Assembly: GCA_002257235.1 (NCBI GenBank)
Contig: NCGZ01000005.1
Coordinates: 1 to 33,200, forward strand
Length of the DNA stretch: 33,200 nt
Direction of reading: 5' to 3'
Origin: Alphaproteobacteria bacterium 16-39-46
GTDB taxonomy: Bacteria > Pseudomonadota > Alphaproteobacteria > 16-39-46
Shown: positions 1-7,093 of the stretch, piece after piece
How positions within the stretch are numbered: position 1 is the stretch's first letter
Layout: every line of letters begins with the position of its first letter
Notes under the pieces: generated by a model
Database searches by the model: none
What the model was told of the DNA's origin: nothing
The model's input: the letters and a program-made list of their open reading frames with translations, nothing else
Made by a program: the position numbers and the translations under genes

Positions 1-53
1 AAGAAGAAAATGAGGATAATTTAATTATTTCAATCGGTAAAACCATGTCTTGA
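1..53 (+). CDS. possible 3' end of an upstream gene (partial)
   Basis: The frame ending in TGA at 51-53 is open from the window edge and reads EENEDNLIISIGKTMS, an acidic, protein-like tail. Only about 16 codons are visible, so no function can be given and the open frame could be chance. Confidence 0.25.
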   Translation, partial: EENEDNLIISIGKTMS

Positions 54-95
54 CGCCTCATCATAGCCTTATTTCAGACAATTTATGAGACGGCC

Positions 96-1058
96 GTGAG
101 CAAAGTAGTTGATGCAAAACATGATTCTGAAACACAAAAAATTACCCTCGTGAAAAAAGTGAGAGATACAGTAACCCTGAAAACTCCTGAAAACAAAACA
201 ATAGCTGTAGATCCCAAAGGGGGAAAAGTTATTGCAGAAGATTCTGCTTCTGTTGTTGCAGTGCTGGAAGTTCTTGGCAGAGAAAAGGGTTTTGATGGTG
301 TGTGTGCAGATTTCAAAATACCCACAAGTACAATAGCAGGAGATGTTGAATTTGTGACAGAATTAAGAGAGAGAGGATTTACAGTAGATGGAGATGGGTA
401 TTGGGGGGGGCGCGCCTATGGACGCGAGATTGAAGAAATTGTGATGAGGCTTCCGTCGGATAATTTGGGTCTTACGAGTCAAGGGAGGAATGGTTTCACA
501 GTTGCATTCACAGAAATACGTCCCGAGACTCTTCTGAGGATTCCTGAAGTCATTCTCTCTGAATCTTTCAACCACCGTAGACACGACATCGTTTTTGTTC
601 AAATAGTTGTTGAGCCAATGTGGCGTATATGGCGCGGCGGAGACGCTCTCATGTACCGAGGACCTGAAGTTCCTCCAAGAGATTTTGGCTATATACATAC
701 CCCTCAGGGTCGTATCCTTTTGAGCCCAGAAAATAATGCTATAATGATGGGAGGCGAAATAGCCAGCGAGACTTGGAGAAAATTGAGTCAATATAGCGAA
801 GAAATGCGGCCAAAAATCACCCTCATTCTGCCAGAAGAAGCGGCAGGTGATTTTGAACAGAAATATGGTCCAGTCCAGTTTCTTTCATTTTCGAACGGTT
901 GGAGAGCCTACTCTATGCCTCTAGAGGTAATGGATGGTTTGAAGAGGGATGCGCAGTTCCCTGGAGGAATATTTAGTTTTGGCTTTGATAACCCGAGGGA
1001 ATACAGACAAATTCTAAATGAGTTCGGCTCCAATGCAGACATGGCTTTGGAAAGATGA
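96..1058 (+). CDS. hypothetical protein, 320 aa, unrecognised family
   Basis: This is an open frame of 320 codons with a GTG start; no in-frame ATG exists between the preceding stop (51-53) and residue 1, and the ribosome-binding site is weak. I do not recognise the family. No signal peptide or membrane segment is evident, so it is probably cytoplasmic. The N-terminal 40 residues are rich in Lys, Thr and Val; the rest is mixed alpha/beta-like with many Arg and Gly residues (GGRAYGREIEE near residue 105, FGFDNPREY near the C-terminus). A run of eight G residues lies inside the frame at about 403-410; a one-base slip there would truncate the protein. A strong terminator follows 38 bases after the stop, so this gene ends its transcription unit. 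Confidence is in its being coding, not in any function. Confidence 0.6.
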   Translation: MSKVVDAKHDSETQKITLVKKVRDTVTLKTPENKTIAVDPKGGKVIAEDSASVVAVLEVLGREKGFDGVCADFKIPTSTIAGDVEFVTELRERGFTVDGDGYWGGRAYGREIEEIVMRLPSDNLGLTSQGRNGFTVAFTEIRPETLLRIPEVILSESFNHRRHDIVFVQIVVEPMWRIWRGGDALMYRGPEVPPRDFGYIHTPQGRILLSPENNAIMMGGEIASETWRKLSQYSEEMRPKITLILPEEAAGDFEQKYGPVQFLSFSNGWRAYSMPLEVMDGLKRDAQFPGGIFSFGFDNPREYRQILNEFGSNADMALER

Positions 1059-1095
1059 AAAGATAATTACGTAAACAGAACATTCTGAGCCGTGG

Positions 1096-1135
1096 AGAGG
1101 GCCTTTTTAAAATAGAAAGGCCCTCTTTCTTTTGT
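1096..1135 (+). terminator. Rho-independent terminator after the 96-1058 gene
   Basis: A perfect 11-bp stem, AGAGGGCCTTT at 1096-1106 and AAAGGCCCTCT at 1116-1126, has a 9-nt loop and is followed by a T-rich tract. Strength and position are classic for an intrinsic terminator. Confidence 0.88.
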
Positions 1136-1209
1136 CTTTTTTCCAAAAAATGCATTAACCCATTTAAAAGAGTTGGCATCTCACCTTTCTTCCTATATTT
1201 ATGGGGAGT

Positions 1210-1256
1210 AAGAATCTCACCCATGAATCCCGGGGGGGATAAGATTCTTTTTTTTT
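1210..1256 (+). terminator. second hairpin with long T run, upstream of rluC
   Basis: AAGAATCT at 1210-1217 pairs with AGATTCTT at 1242-1249 across a G/C-rich loop containing seven consecutive Gs, and the stem runs into nine Ts. It sits 66 bases before the rluC start. It may be a back-up terminator for the upstream unit or an attenuator in the rluC leader; the sequence does not decide between them. Confidence 0.4.
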
Positions 1257-1321
1257 GCATTTTGGATGAGCCTCAAAAAGCATTTTTTAAACAGCCTCTT
1301 TTTTAAAGGTTAGGATACCCT

Positions 1322-2332
1322 ATGATTTCACCGGCACAACCCTTGATAATCTCACCTGTGGAAGAAGGTGAGAGGCTCGATAAGGTTTTTCAGCGTAAGT
1401 TCCCAACGCTTTCTTTTAGTAGAATTCAAAAAGCGGTGCGCGGTGGTGAGATCAAAGTAAACGGCAAAAAAGCAGAGGCATCTTATCGTGTTAAACTTGG
1501 AGATATTTTGCGCGTTCCCCCTCCTTTTTATGCAGAGCCTCAAGAAAATGCTGCTCCCCCTAAAATTTTTCCAGCATCTCCCTTTGAGATCAAAGAGTTT
1601 GACAATTGCATTCTCTTTGAAAATGATGATTTTTTAGTCTGGAATAAACCCTTTGGATTTGCGGTTCAGGGGGGGACGAAAATTCAGAAACATCTCGATG
1701 GTCTTTTGGACCGTCTTGTTGAGGCCGGAAGATATCCAAAGGAGGGAAGGCCAAGTTTAGTCCATCGTTTGGACAGAGATACAACAGGTGTTCTTTTGCT
1801 TGCAAAAACAAAGAAAATGGCTTCGTTTTTGACGCAAGGGTTTGCCCAAAAAAAAATCTCAAAATTGTATTGGGCTCTGTGCGTTGGGATTCCAGAGTTT
1901 TCTGAGGGGAGGATTAAGCTGCCGCTCTTAAAAAAAGAAATCTCCGGTGTTGAGAAAATGATTGTTGATGAAAAAGGAAAAAATGCAGAGACGCTCTATA
2001 AGATTTTAGATCGCGTTGGAGATAAGGTTTCTTGGCTCGCTTTGAGACCTTTAACAGGAAGAACGCATCAGTTGCGTGTCCATTGTGCCCAACTTGGTAT
2101 GCCGATTTTAGGAGACGGAAAATATGGGTCTTCTCAGGCCTTGAGAGAGGAAAATATGGGCTCGCAGAAAATGTGTTTGCATGCCTTTGAGGTGAGACTT
2201 TCACTCCCAAATGGCGACATAAAAACCTTCAAAGCGCCGCTTCCGCCTCATATGAAAGTATTATTTAAAGAGTTTGGATTTTCGGAAGCGTCTAAAGAAA
2301 TCATAAAAGAGAGCGAGGGGCTTTTCCAATAG
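1322..2332 (+). CDS. rluC: RluA-family 23S rRNA pseudouridine synthase (RluC-like)
   Basis: The protein isomerises specific uridines in rRNA to pseudouridine and acts in the cytoplasm during ribosome maturation. An S4 RNA-binding domain occupies about residues 15-65 (GERLDKVF, then GGEIKVNGKKAE). The catalytic domain follows, with the hallmark HRLDRDTTG at residues 148-156, where Asp151 is the expected catalytic residue, and the LTGRTHQLRVHC motif near residue 243. The 336-residue length and S4-plus-synthase order are typical of RluC/RluD. RluC versus RluD cannot be settled by eye; RluC is the usual alphaproteobacterial annotation for this architecture. The ATG has a moderate purine-rich site upstream (AAGGTTAGG). 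It lies alone between a terminator and the 2TM-protein gene. A seven-G run lies inside the gene near 1669-1675. Confidence 0.9.
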   Translation: MISPAQPLIISPVEEGERLDKVFQRKFPTLSFSRIQKAVRGGEIKVNGKKAEASYRVKLGDILRVPPPFYAEPQENAAPPKIFPASPFEIKEFDNCILFENDDFLVWNKPFGFAVQGGTKIQKHLDGLLDRLVEAGRYPKEGRPSLVHRLDRDTTGVLLLAKTKKMASFLTQGFAQKKISKLYWALCVGIPEFSEGRIKLPLLKKEISGVEKMIVDEKGKNAETLYKILDRVGDKVSWLALRPLTGRTHQLRVHCAQLGMPILGDGKYGSSQALREENMGSQKMCLHAFEVRLSLPNGDIKTFKAPLPPHMKVLFKEFGFSEASKEIIKESEGLFQ

Positions 2333-2396
2333 AAAAAAATGATGTATCTTCATAAAAGTTGGTTTAAAATAATTAAAAATTTAACAGGAGCTTTAC

Positions 2397-2630
2397 ATGG
2401 CAACCGCTCAAAAAAAAACGCAAAATCAAAAAGATTCAAATGCATACTCGAGAAAACGTGCAAAATTCTATAAGGACTTCACAACGTATCTTATCATCAA
2501 TCTCTTCTTTGTTGGAATTTGGTTTTTTTCAGGAAGAGGATATTTTTGGCCAATTTGGGTTATGTTAGGCTGGGGTATTTCGATTGGTATGGGATTTGCT
2601 GGTTTGATACGTTTTTCTGGAAAAAAATAA
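2397..2630 (+). CDS. small 2TM-domain membrane protein
   Basis: This 77-residue protein has a Lys-rich, hydrophilic N-terminus (residues 1-30), then two closely spaced hydrophobic segments (about 32-46 and 53-70) separated by the motif GRGYFWPIWVMLGWG. That motif is characteristic of the 2TM domain family (PF13239), inner-membrane proteins of unknown role sometimes fused to kinases. The start has a good AGGAG site seven bases upstream. Its neighbour at 2911 is a paralogue with the same motif, and both leaders end in the identical GGAGCTTTACATG, so the pair arose by tandem duplication including the translation start region. Function is unknown. Confidence 0.8.
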   Translation: MATAQKKTQNQKDSNAYSRKRAKFYKDFTTYLIINLFFVGIWFFSGRGYFWPIWVMLGWGISIGMGFAGLIRFSGKK

Positions 2631-2646
2631 GAAGAAGTATTTTCTA

Positions 2647-2690
2647 AAGAGAGAGAAGAGATCATGGAAAAGAAGAATCTTCTCCCTCTT
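2647..2690 (+). terminator. long imperfect hairpin after the first 2TM gene
   Basis: A 13-bp stem with one A-C mismatch pairs 2647-2659 with 2678-2690 just after the stop at 2630. It lacks a strong T tract, so it may terminate weakly or stabilise the mRNA 3' end. Confidence 0.35.
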
Positions 2691-2852
2691 GGTGCTTTAA
2701 AGATCTTTAGATTTTCTCTTTCTACACTTGTATAGGTTTTGTTTCTAAAAGATAAAAAGAAAAGAAGGTCTTTTCGAACACTTAAAAATGATGTAGTCTT
2801 GCCACAATGATGTTGAAAAAATAAATCAACGGCTTTTTGAGTAAAAGGGGGC

Positions 2853-2880
2853 TTGCGTTGATTTAAAAACGTGATAGATT
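2853..2880 (+). promoter_or_regulatory. sigma70-like promoter for the second 2TM gene
   Basis: TTGCGT at 2853-2858 and TAGATT at 2875-2880 are separated by 16 bases, and the ATG lies 30 bases further on. The spacing and a purine-rich site between support it; the -10 match is moderate. Confidence 0.42.
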
Positions 2881-2910
2881 AAACAAAAGCATTAAATAAG
2901 GGAGCTTTAC

Positions 2911-3417
2911 ATGACGACTCGTAAAACGTTTAAAAATCAAGAAGATGCTGTAGCATACGTGAAAGAACTTTCTGGATTCTATAAGCAAGTATTACTTTAT
3001 GCAGTGGTTAACGTTTTTTTTATTGTATACTGGCTTTTGTCTGGAGAGGATTACTTTTGGCCTATTTGGGTAATATTGGGGTGGGGAACACCTCTTTTTT
3101 TCGTCGCGGTTGATCTTCAAATCCTTCCAAAATCAATTCAAAAGACAATGAATTCAATTTTGGAATCTCTTCCTCTGCCTTTCCTAAAACCTGAGTGGGA
3201 AACAGATCAATTAAATCGTATTTACAAGAAGAAAAATGTGAAATCTGAGGATTCTTCTCTTGTTTTAACGAAGACAATGGCCCACAAATCAACTGTTAAA
3301 AAGGCCGCACCTTCTGCTAAAAAAGTAAAAACTGTTGCAGCTTCTGCAAAGTCCAAAAAGGTCGCTCCTAAGAAAGTCGCTTCTAAAAAAGCGTCTCCAA
3401 AGGCGCCAAAGAAATAA
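2911..3417 (+). CDS. 2TM-domain protein with Lys/Ala-rich histone-like tail
   Basis: The N-terminal 75 residues resemble the upstream 77-residue protein: a hydrophilic start, a first hydrophobic segment near residues 26-44, the GEDYFWPIWVILGWG motif, then a second hydrophobic segment. After a linker (residues 75-120) comes a tail of about 47 residues made mostly of Lys, Ala, Ser, Pro and Val, with repeated KKVAxKK- and KKAxPK-like steps, ending KASPKAPKK. Such tails are seen in histone H1-like and AlgP-type bacterial DNA-binding proteins. Inference: a membrane-anchored protein whose basic cytoplasmic tail could bind DNA, RNA or acidic surface. The GGGAG ribosome-binding site lies seven bases before the ATG. 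A clear terminator follows. The combination of 2TM domain and basic tail is unusual, and no function is known. Confidence 0.8.
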   Translation: MTTRKTFKNQEDAVAYVKELSGFYKQVLLYAVVNVFFIVYWLLSGEDYFWPIWVILGWGTPLFFVAVDLQILPKSIQKTMNSILESLPLPFLKPEWETDQLNRIYKKKNVKSEDSSLVLTKTMAHKSTVKKAAPSAKKVKTVAASAKSKKVAPKKVASKKASPKAPKK

Positions 3418-3484
3418 AAAAGTAATAAAAAAAGACGAGAGAACTTTTTCGAAATATAAAGAATCTCTGTTTGATCAAATGAAG

Positions 3485-3525
3485 CCCAGATACGCTGCCT
3501 GAAAATGGCAAGTCTGGGTTTTTTT
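3485..3525 (+). terminator. Rho-independent terminator after the second 2TM gene
   Basis: CCCAGA at 3485-3490 pairs with TCTGGG at 3513-3518, with further GCC/GGC pairing inside, and seven Ts follow directly. It separates this gene from the convergent pgeF. Confidence 0.78.
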
Positions 3526-3559
3526 GCATATTATAAGGATATTGGTTGAGCGTAAAAAA

Positions 3560-4246
3560 TTATTTTAATTTAATAAACGAAATATTATTGGGTTTTTTCT
3601 CTGGGTTATAATCTTTTTGACTGGTTAAACCTTCGTGTGTGGCTTTACGATAACTGTGAAAGAGATGCGTTGATGTATAAGTATTGAAGGGAAGTATTTC
3701 TGGGTTTAAAATCTTTTCTTCTTGAAGTTTTCGAATGACATAACCTTTCAAGTCGAATAAAAAATGATCTTTTTTAGAGGTGGGTATAAAAAAGACATCA
3801 TTGGCTGAGCTTTCCTCTAGAAAATCTTTCCGGAACTCTGGGCCGACTTCATAGCTTTCTTGAGCGATGGAAGGTCCAAGCGCTGCTAAAATACGATGTC
3901 GTTTAGCTCCTAACTTTTCCATCTCTGTAATGCAATTTTTACAAATATCAAGACGTGCCCCTTTCCATCCGGCATGAAGGGCTCCAATAACATTGGCTTC
4001 AGGATCAAATAAAAGAACGGGGACACAATCTGCAGTTTTAAGGCCAAGGGCAATGTGAGGTGTGTTAGTCACCATGCCATCAGCATCAATTGGTGTTGAG
4101 GGCAGAGAGGTGAGGGTAATAATTTTATTAGAATGGATTTGATGCAAAAAATAAGGAGAGGGCGATAGGGCCTGATCTTTCTTTAAGAAGCCATGTTCGA
4201 GATTGGAAAAATGAGAAAGGTTTTTTGATTGGAGAAAAGAAATCAT
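3560..4246 (-). CDS. pgeF: PgeF/YfiH-family laccase-domain protein (polyphenol oxidase family)
   Basis: The 228-residue protein belongs to the YfiH/DUF152/LACC1 family. Family members have been described as copper oxidoreductases, as purine nucleoside phosphorylase/deaminases, and, for E. coli PgeF, as editing enzymes that remove wrongly incorporated L-Ser from the peptidoglycan precursor UDP-MurNAc. Visible metal-site residues are HQIH at 35-38, Cys74 in KTADCVPVL and His91 in LHAGWKG; LGPSIAQESYEVG follows near residue 124. Length is normal. It is the last gene of the leftward dsbD-hldD-lgt-midA-pgeF run, 14 bases after midA. Pairing with a MidA-type gene and lgt is common in alphaproteobacteria. 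No clear ribosome-binding site is visible, so translation may depend on coupling to midA. Confidence 0.88.
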   Translation of the reverse strand: MISFLQSKNLSHFSNLEHGFLKKDQALSPSPYFLHQIHSNKIITLTSLPSTPIDADGMVTNTPHIALGLKTADCVPVLLFDPEANVIGALHAGWKGARLDICKNCITEMEKLGAKRHRILAALGPSIAQESYEVGPEFRKDFLEESSANDVFFIPTSKKDHFLFDLKGYVIRKLQEEKILNPEILPFNTYTSTHLFHSYRKATHEGLTSQKDYNPEKKPNNISFIKLK

Positions 4247-4260
4247 GGACTGATACGGTC

Positions 4261-5313
4261 TTAAGTGTTGTGAAGGTTGAATACTTTGAAGAGAGTTCCC
4301 ATTTGAGAAGGATCTGTTAAACGAAAAAGAGCTTCTTCAAAATTTTTTTTTAAATTAGGATTTGACTGAATCAGCATTTGGGCTCTTATGTCAATCCCTA
4401 AATTTCTTAAAAAAAGACCTTGAGAAAGGAGTTGTTGACGTTGAATGTGCGGTGCTTTCTGTTTTAAAAGAGTGTTGAGACGTTTAAAATTAACATGGGC
4501 GGTAAGATCTTGATCTCCAATTTTATCAAAAATGCTTGAAAATTTGTGTTGAGAAATGGCTTGGAGAGAGTCTCCTTCTCCGTCTTCATAACCATAATCA
4601 ATAAACAGACCTGAAAAAGAAAAAGCCTTTAAACCTTGAAGAAGTTTTTGGAAAAAGTCTTCTTGAGCTGGTGATGACTCAAAGATCGTTTGAGTCGGGG
4701 GATTGTTTGGAAAGCCAAGAGGAGGGGTAGAGCAAGGGATGTCTTCAACTTTAAAAGACCCCGTTTCGAAAGTGATGCATCTTTCCCACCACCGTGTCTC
4801 TTTAAAGATATGTTGATTTATGGGAAAGACATCTAAAAATTCATTCCCCACAAAAAAAGTAGGCAGAGAAGAAAGGGCTGTTAAAAGAGTTGAAATTTCA
4901 TCGAACCAACGACAGGGTACTCCGAAAGGTCGCCAGAGAAGATCTTGTTTTTGACGGAGGCGCGGGTTAATCTCAAGGAGAAAAAATTGTGCTTTATTTA
5001 AAAGAGAAAATTTTTGAAACACACCCATTATGTCTCTCAACAATGTCCCATTTCCGGGCCCAAATTCAATAAAATTAAAGGAAATCGGAGCGCCTAATTT
5101 CTCCCAGAGATCGACGAAATACAGACCAATCATTTCTCCAAAAAGTTGAGATATTTCAGGGGCTGTGATGAAATCTCCTGAACCTCCAAGAGGGAGTGAT
5201 TTTCTATAGTATCCATGGTGAGGGTGAAAAAGACAAAGGTCCATGAATGTTGAAATCTTAAGAGGACCCTCTTTCAGAATTTTTTTCTCAAGGATGTGAT
5301 GGAGCGAGGACAT
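4261..5313 (-). CDS. MidA/NDUFAF7-family SAM-dependent protein methyltransferase
   Basis: The 350-residue protein matches the COG1565/MidA family. The mitochondrial member NDUFAF7 dimethylates an arginine of a complex I subunit and is needed for complex I assembly; bacterial members are presumed to act on related targets. Diagnostic stretches are HHGYYRKSLPLGGSGDFITA around residues 32-51, PEISQLFGE, and the SAM-binding loop EFGPGNGT at 83-90. LEINPRLRQKQ and VGNEFLDVFPI follow in the expected order. Its ATG overlaps the lgt stop codon by one base (TAATG), so translation is probably coupled to lgt. Confidence 0.87.
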   Translation of the reverse strand: MSSLHHILEKKILKEGPLKISTFMDLCLFHPHHGYYRKSLPLGGSGDFITAPEISQLFGEMIGLYFVDLWEKLGAPISFNFIEFGPGNGTLLRDIMGVFQKFSLLNKAQFFLLEINPRLRQKQDLLWRPFGVPCRWFDEISTLLTALSSLPTFFVGNEFLDVFPINQHIFKETRWWERCITFETGSFKVEDIPCSTPPLGFPNNPPTQTIFESSPAQEDFFQKLLQGLKAFSFSGLFIDYGYEDGEGDSLQAISQHKFSSIFDKIGDQDLTAHVNFKRLNTLLKQKAPHIQRQQLLSQGLFLRNLGIDIRAQMLIQSNPNLKKNFEEALFRLTDPSQMGTLFKVFNLHNT

Positions 5314-6104
5314 TAAAGAGGCTGCACCCTTTTTTTAAGGAGAATGACTCCGAGAAAAATCATGGGAAGAGAGAGAAGCTGCCCCCATGTAAAACTTTGG
5401 AGAAAGAATCCAAGATAAGCATCTGGCAGACGAAAGAACTCACATCCAATGCGCAAGAATCCATATCCGATGAGTCCCACACTTGTCAAAAACCCGTGTC
5501 TTTTCCAAGAGGCGTCTCTTCTTGCGAGGAAAAAAAGAAGAGAAAAAAGGAGAAAACCTTCAAAAAAAGCCTCATAAAGTTGACTTGGATGCCTTGGAAC
5601 GTTGCCCCCTTTTGGAAAATAAATGCCCCAGATAACCGACGTCGTCCGTCCAAATAACTCTCCATTCACAAAATTTGCGAGGCGTCCCAAGAAAATCCCA
5701 AGAGGAGCGGCACAGGCTAAAAAATCCGTAAATTGTAAGAGCGGAATTTTTTGAGAGCGACAAAAAATGAGCGCTGCGATAAGAACACCCAAAAGTCCAC
5801 CATGAAAAGACATCCCACCTTCCCAGGTATAGAGTATTTCAAAAGGATGTGAGAGATAATAAAGGGGTCTATAGAACAAAATATACCCAAGTCTTCCGCC
5901 GACGATAATCGCAAAAATGGCCCACGCAATAAAATCATCAAAGGTTTGAGACGTTAAGGGGGGAGAGGCATGCTTTTTGAGAAGGTGCAAAATATACCGC
6001 CAGCCTAGAAAAATGCCCACGGCATAGGAAATACCATACCATGTTACGTTGACGGGGCCAATGGAGAGTGCAACGGGTGAAAAATTTGGAAAAGGAAGGC
6101 TCAT
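5313..6104 (-). CDS. lgt: prolipoprotein diacylglyceryl transferase
   Basis: Lgt transfers diacylglycerol from phosphatidylglycerol to the lipobox cysteine of prolipoproteins in the inner membrane, the first step of lipoprotein maturation. The 263-residue protein is strongly hydrophobic with about seven membrane segments. Family motifs appear in order: WYGISYAVG near 22-30, GGRLGY at 69-74, EGGMSFHGGLLG at 95-106, and the essential region around Arg141 and NGELFGR at 147-153. It overlaps hldD upstream and midA downstream by one base each. One clear client, the RlpA lipoprotein, is encoded at 11010. Confidence 0.95.
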   Translation of the reverse strand: MSLPFPNFSPVALSIGPVNVTWYGISYAVGIFLGWRYILHLLKKHASPPLTSQTFDDFIAWAIFAIIVGGRLGYILFYRPLYYLSHPFEILYTWEGGMSFHGGLLGVLIAALIFCRSQKIPLLQFTDFLACAAPLGIFLGRLANFVNGELFGRTTSVIWGIYFPKGGNVPRHPSQLYEAFFEGFLLFSLLFFLARRDASWKRHGFLTSVGLIGYGFLRIGCEFFRLPDAYLGFFLQSFTWGQLLSLPMIFLGVILLKKRVQPL

Positions 6105-7093
6105 CAGAGGTACGGATCCGGTTTCATTAAAAAGTTTTGAACATAAAGTCGAACACCTTCTTCAATTTGTGTAAAAGACTGAGAAAACCCAGCCTTCCTT
6201 AAGTTTGTGAGAGAAGCTTCTGTAAAGTTTTGATATTTATTTTGAAGCGTTTCTGGCATGTCGATATATTCAATCATAGTGGGTTTAGAGAGAGCCTTAA
6301 ACACTGCTTTTGCAAGATCATTAAAACTACGTGCCTCTCCCGTTCCAACATTAAAAAGTCCGCTGACGGATGGATTTTGATAAAGCCATATCATCACATT
6401 GACACAGTCTTCCACCCAAACAAAATCACGAAGTTGTTCACCATCTTTAAAGAGAGGATCGTTAGATTTAAAAAGCCGAATTTTTCCGTCTTTTTGAATT
6501 TGAGGGGTGAAGGTGGCAATGACGCTTTTTTGTCCCCCTTTATGGTCTTCGTTGGGTCCATAAACATTAAAAAATTTAAGGCCTGCCCATTGAGGGGGGC
6601 ATTTATTTTCCTTAGACAGGCGCATCGCTTGTAGATCGAAAAAATGTTTGCTCCATCCATAGGCATTTAAAGGTCTTAATTTTCGGAGGTTTTCATAGGT
6701 CATGTCATCTGAAAACCCGTGCTCTCCGTCTCCATACGTTGCGGCTGAGGACGCATAGATAAAAGGTGTATCATGGTGTGTACACCAATTCCAAAGGTCT
6801 CGACTCAAGCGAACGTTAGAGTTGATAATAAGGTCAACGTCCCTCTCGACCGTTGACGAAATGGCGCCAAGATGAAAAATTGCTTGAATTTTAGACACGT
6901 TTGCGTCAAGAAAATTCAAAAGCTCAGAAGGGTCGATGAGGGTTGAGATGTTAAAACGTTTAACGATATTTTGCCACTTTTCAGAAGCACCAAAAACATC
7001 AGCCACAACGACCTCTGATGTTGGGAAGAGATCTTCTAGTTTTTTAACGAGATTTGATCCAATAAAACCGGCGCCGCCTGTGACGATAAACAT
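6104..7093 (-). CDS. hldD: ADP-L-glycero-D-manno-heptose 6-epimerase
   Basis: HldD makes ADP-L-glycero-D-manno-heptose, the donor for the inner core of lipopolysaccharide, by NADP-dependent epimerisation at C6. It is an extended short-chain dehydrogenase: the dinucleotide-binding GGAGFIG is at residues 6-12, YASSAATYG at 113-121, and the catalytic Tyr145/Lys149 pair lies in YGWSK. LKFFNVYGPNE and LRDFVWVEDC are typical HldD stretches. At 329 residues it is slightly longer than the E. coli enzyme. Its presence means the cell makes heptose-containing LPS core. The ATG overlaps the dsbD stop codon (TAATG), and its own stop overlaps the lgt start. No other heptose gene is in the window. Confidence 0.93.
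   Translation of the reverse strand: MFIVTGGAGFIGSNLVKKLEDLFPTSEVVVADVFGASEKWQNIVKRFNISTLIDPSELLNFLDANVSKIQAIFHLGAISSTVERDVDLIINSNVRLSRDLWNWCTHHDTPFIYASSAATYGDGEHGFSDDMTYENLRKLRPLNAYGWSKHFFDLQAMRLSKENKCPPQWAGLKFFNVYGPNEDHKGGQKSVIATFTPQIQKDGKIRLFKSNDPLFKDGEQLRDFVWVEDCVNVMIWLYQNPSVSGLFNVGTGEARSFNDLAKAVFKALSKPTMIEYIDMPETLQNKYQNFTEASLTNLRKAGFSQSFTQIEEGVRLYVQNFLMKPDPYL

Noticed and set aside
3300-3417. Short tandem DNA repeat in the Lys/Ala tail coding region
   Set aside because: Codons vary between units, so this is a protein-level low-complexity tail rather than a DNA repeat array.
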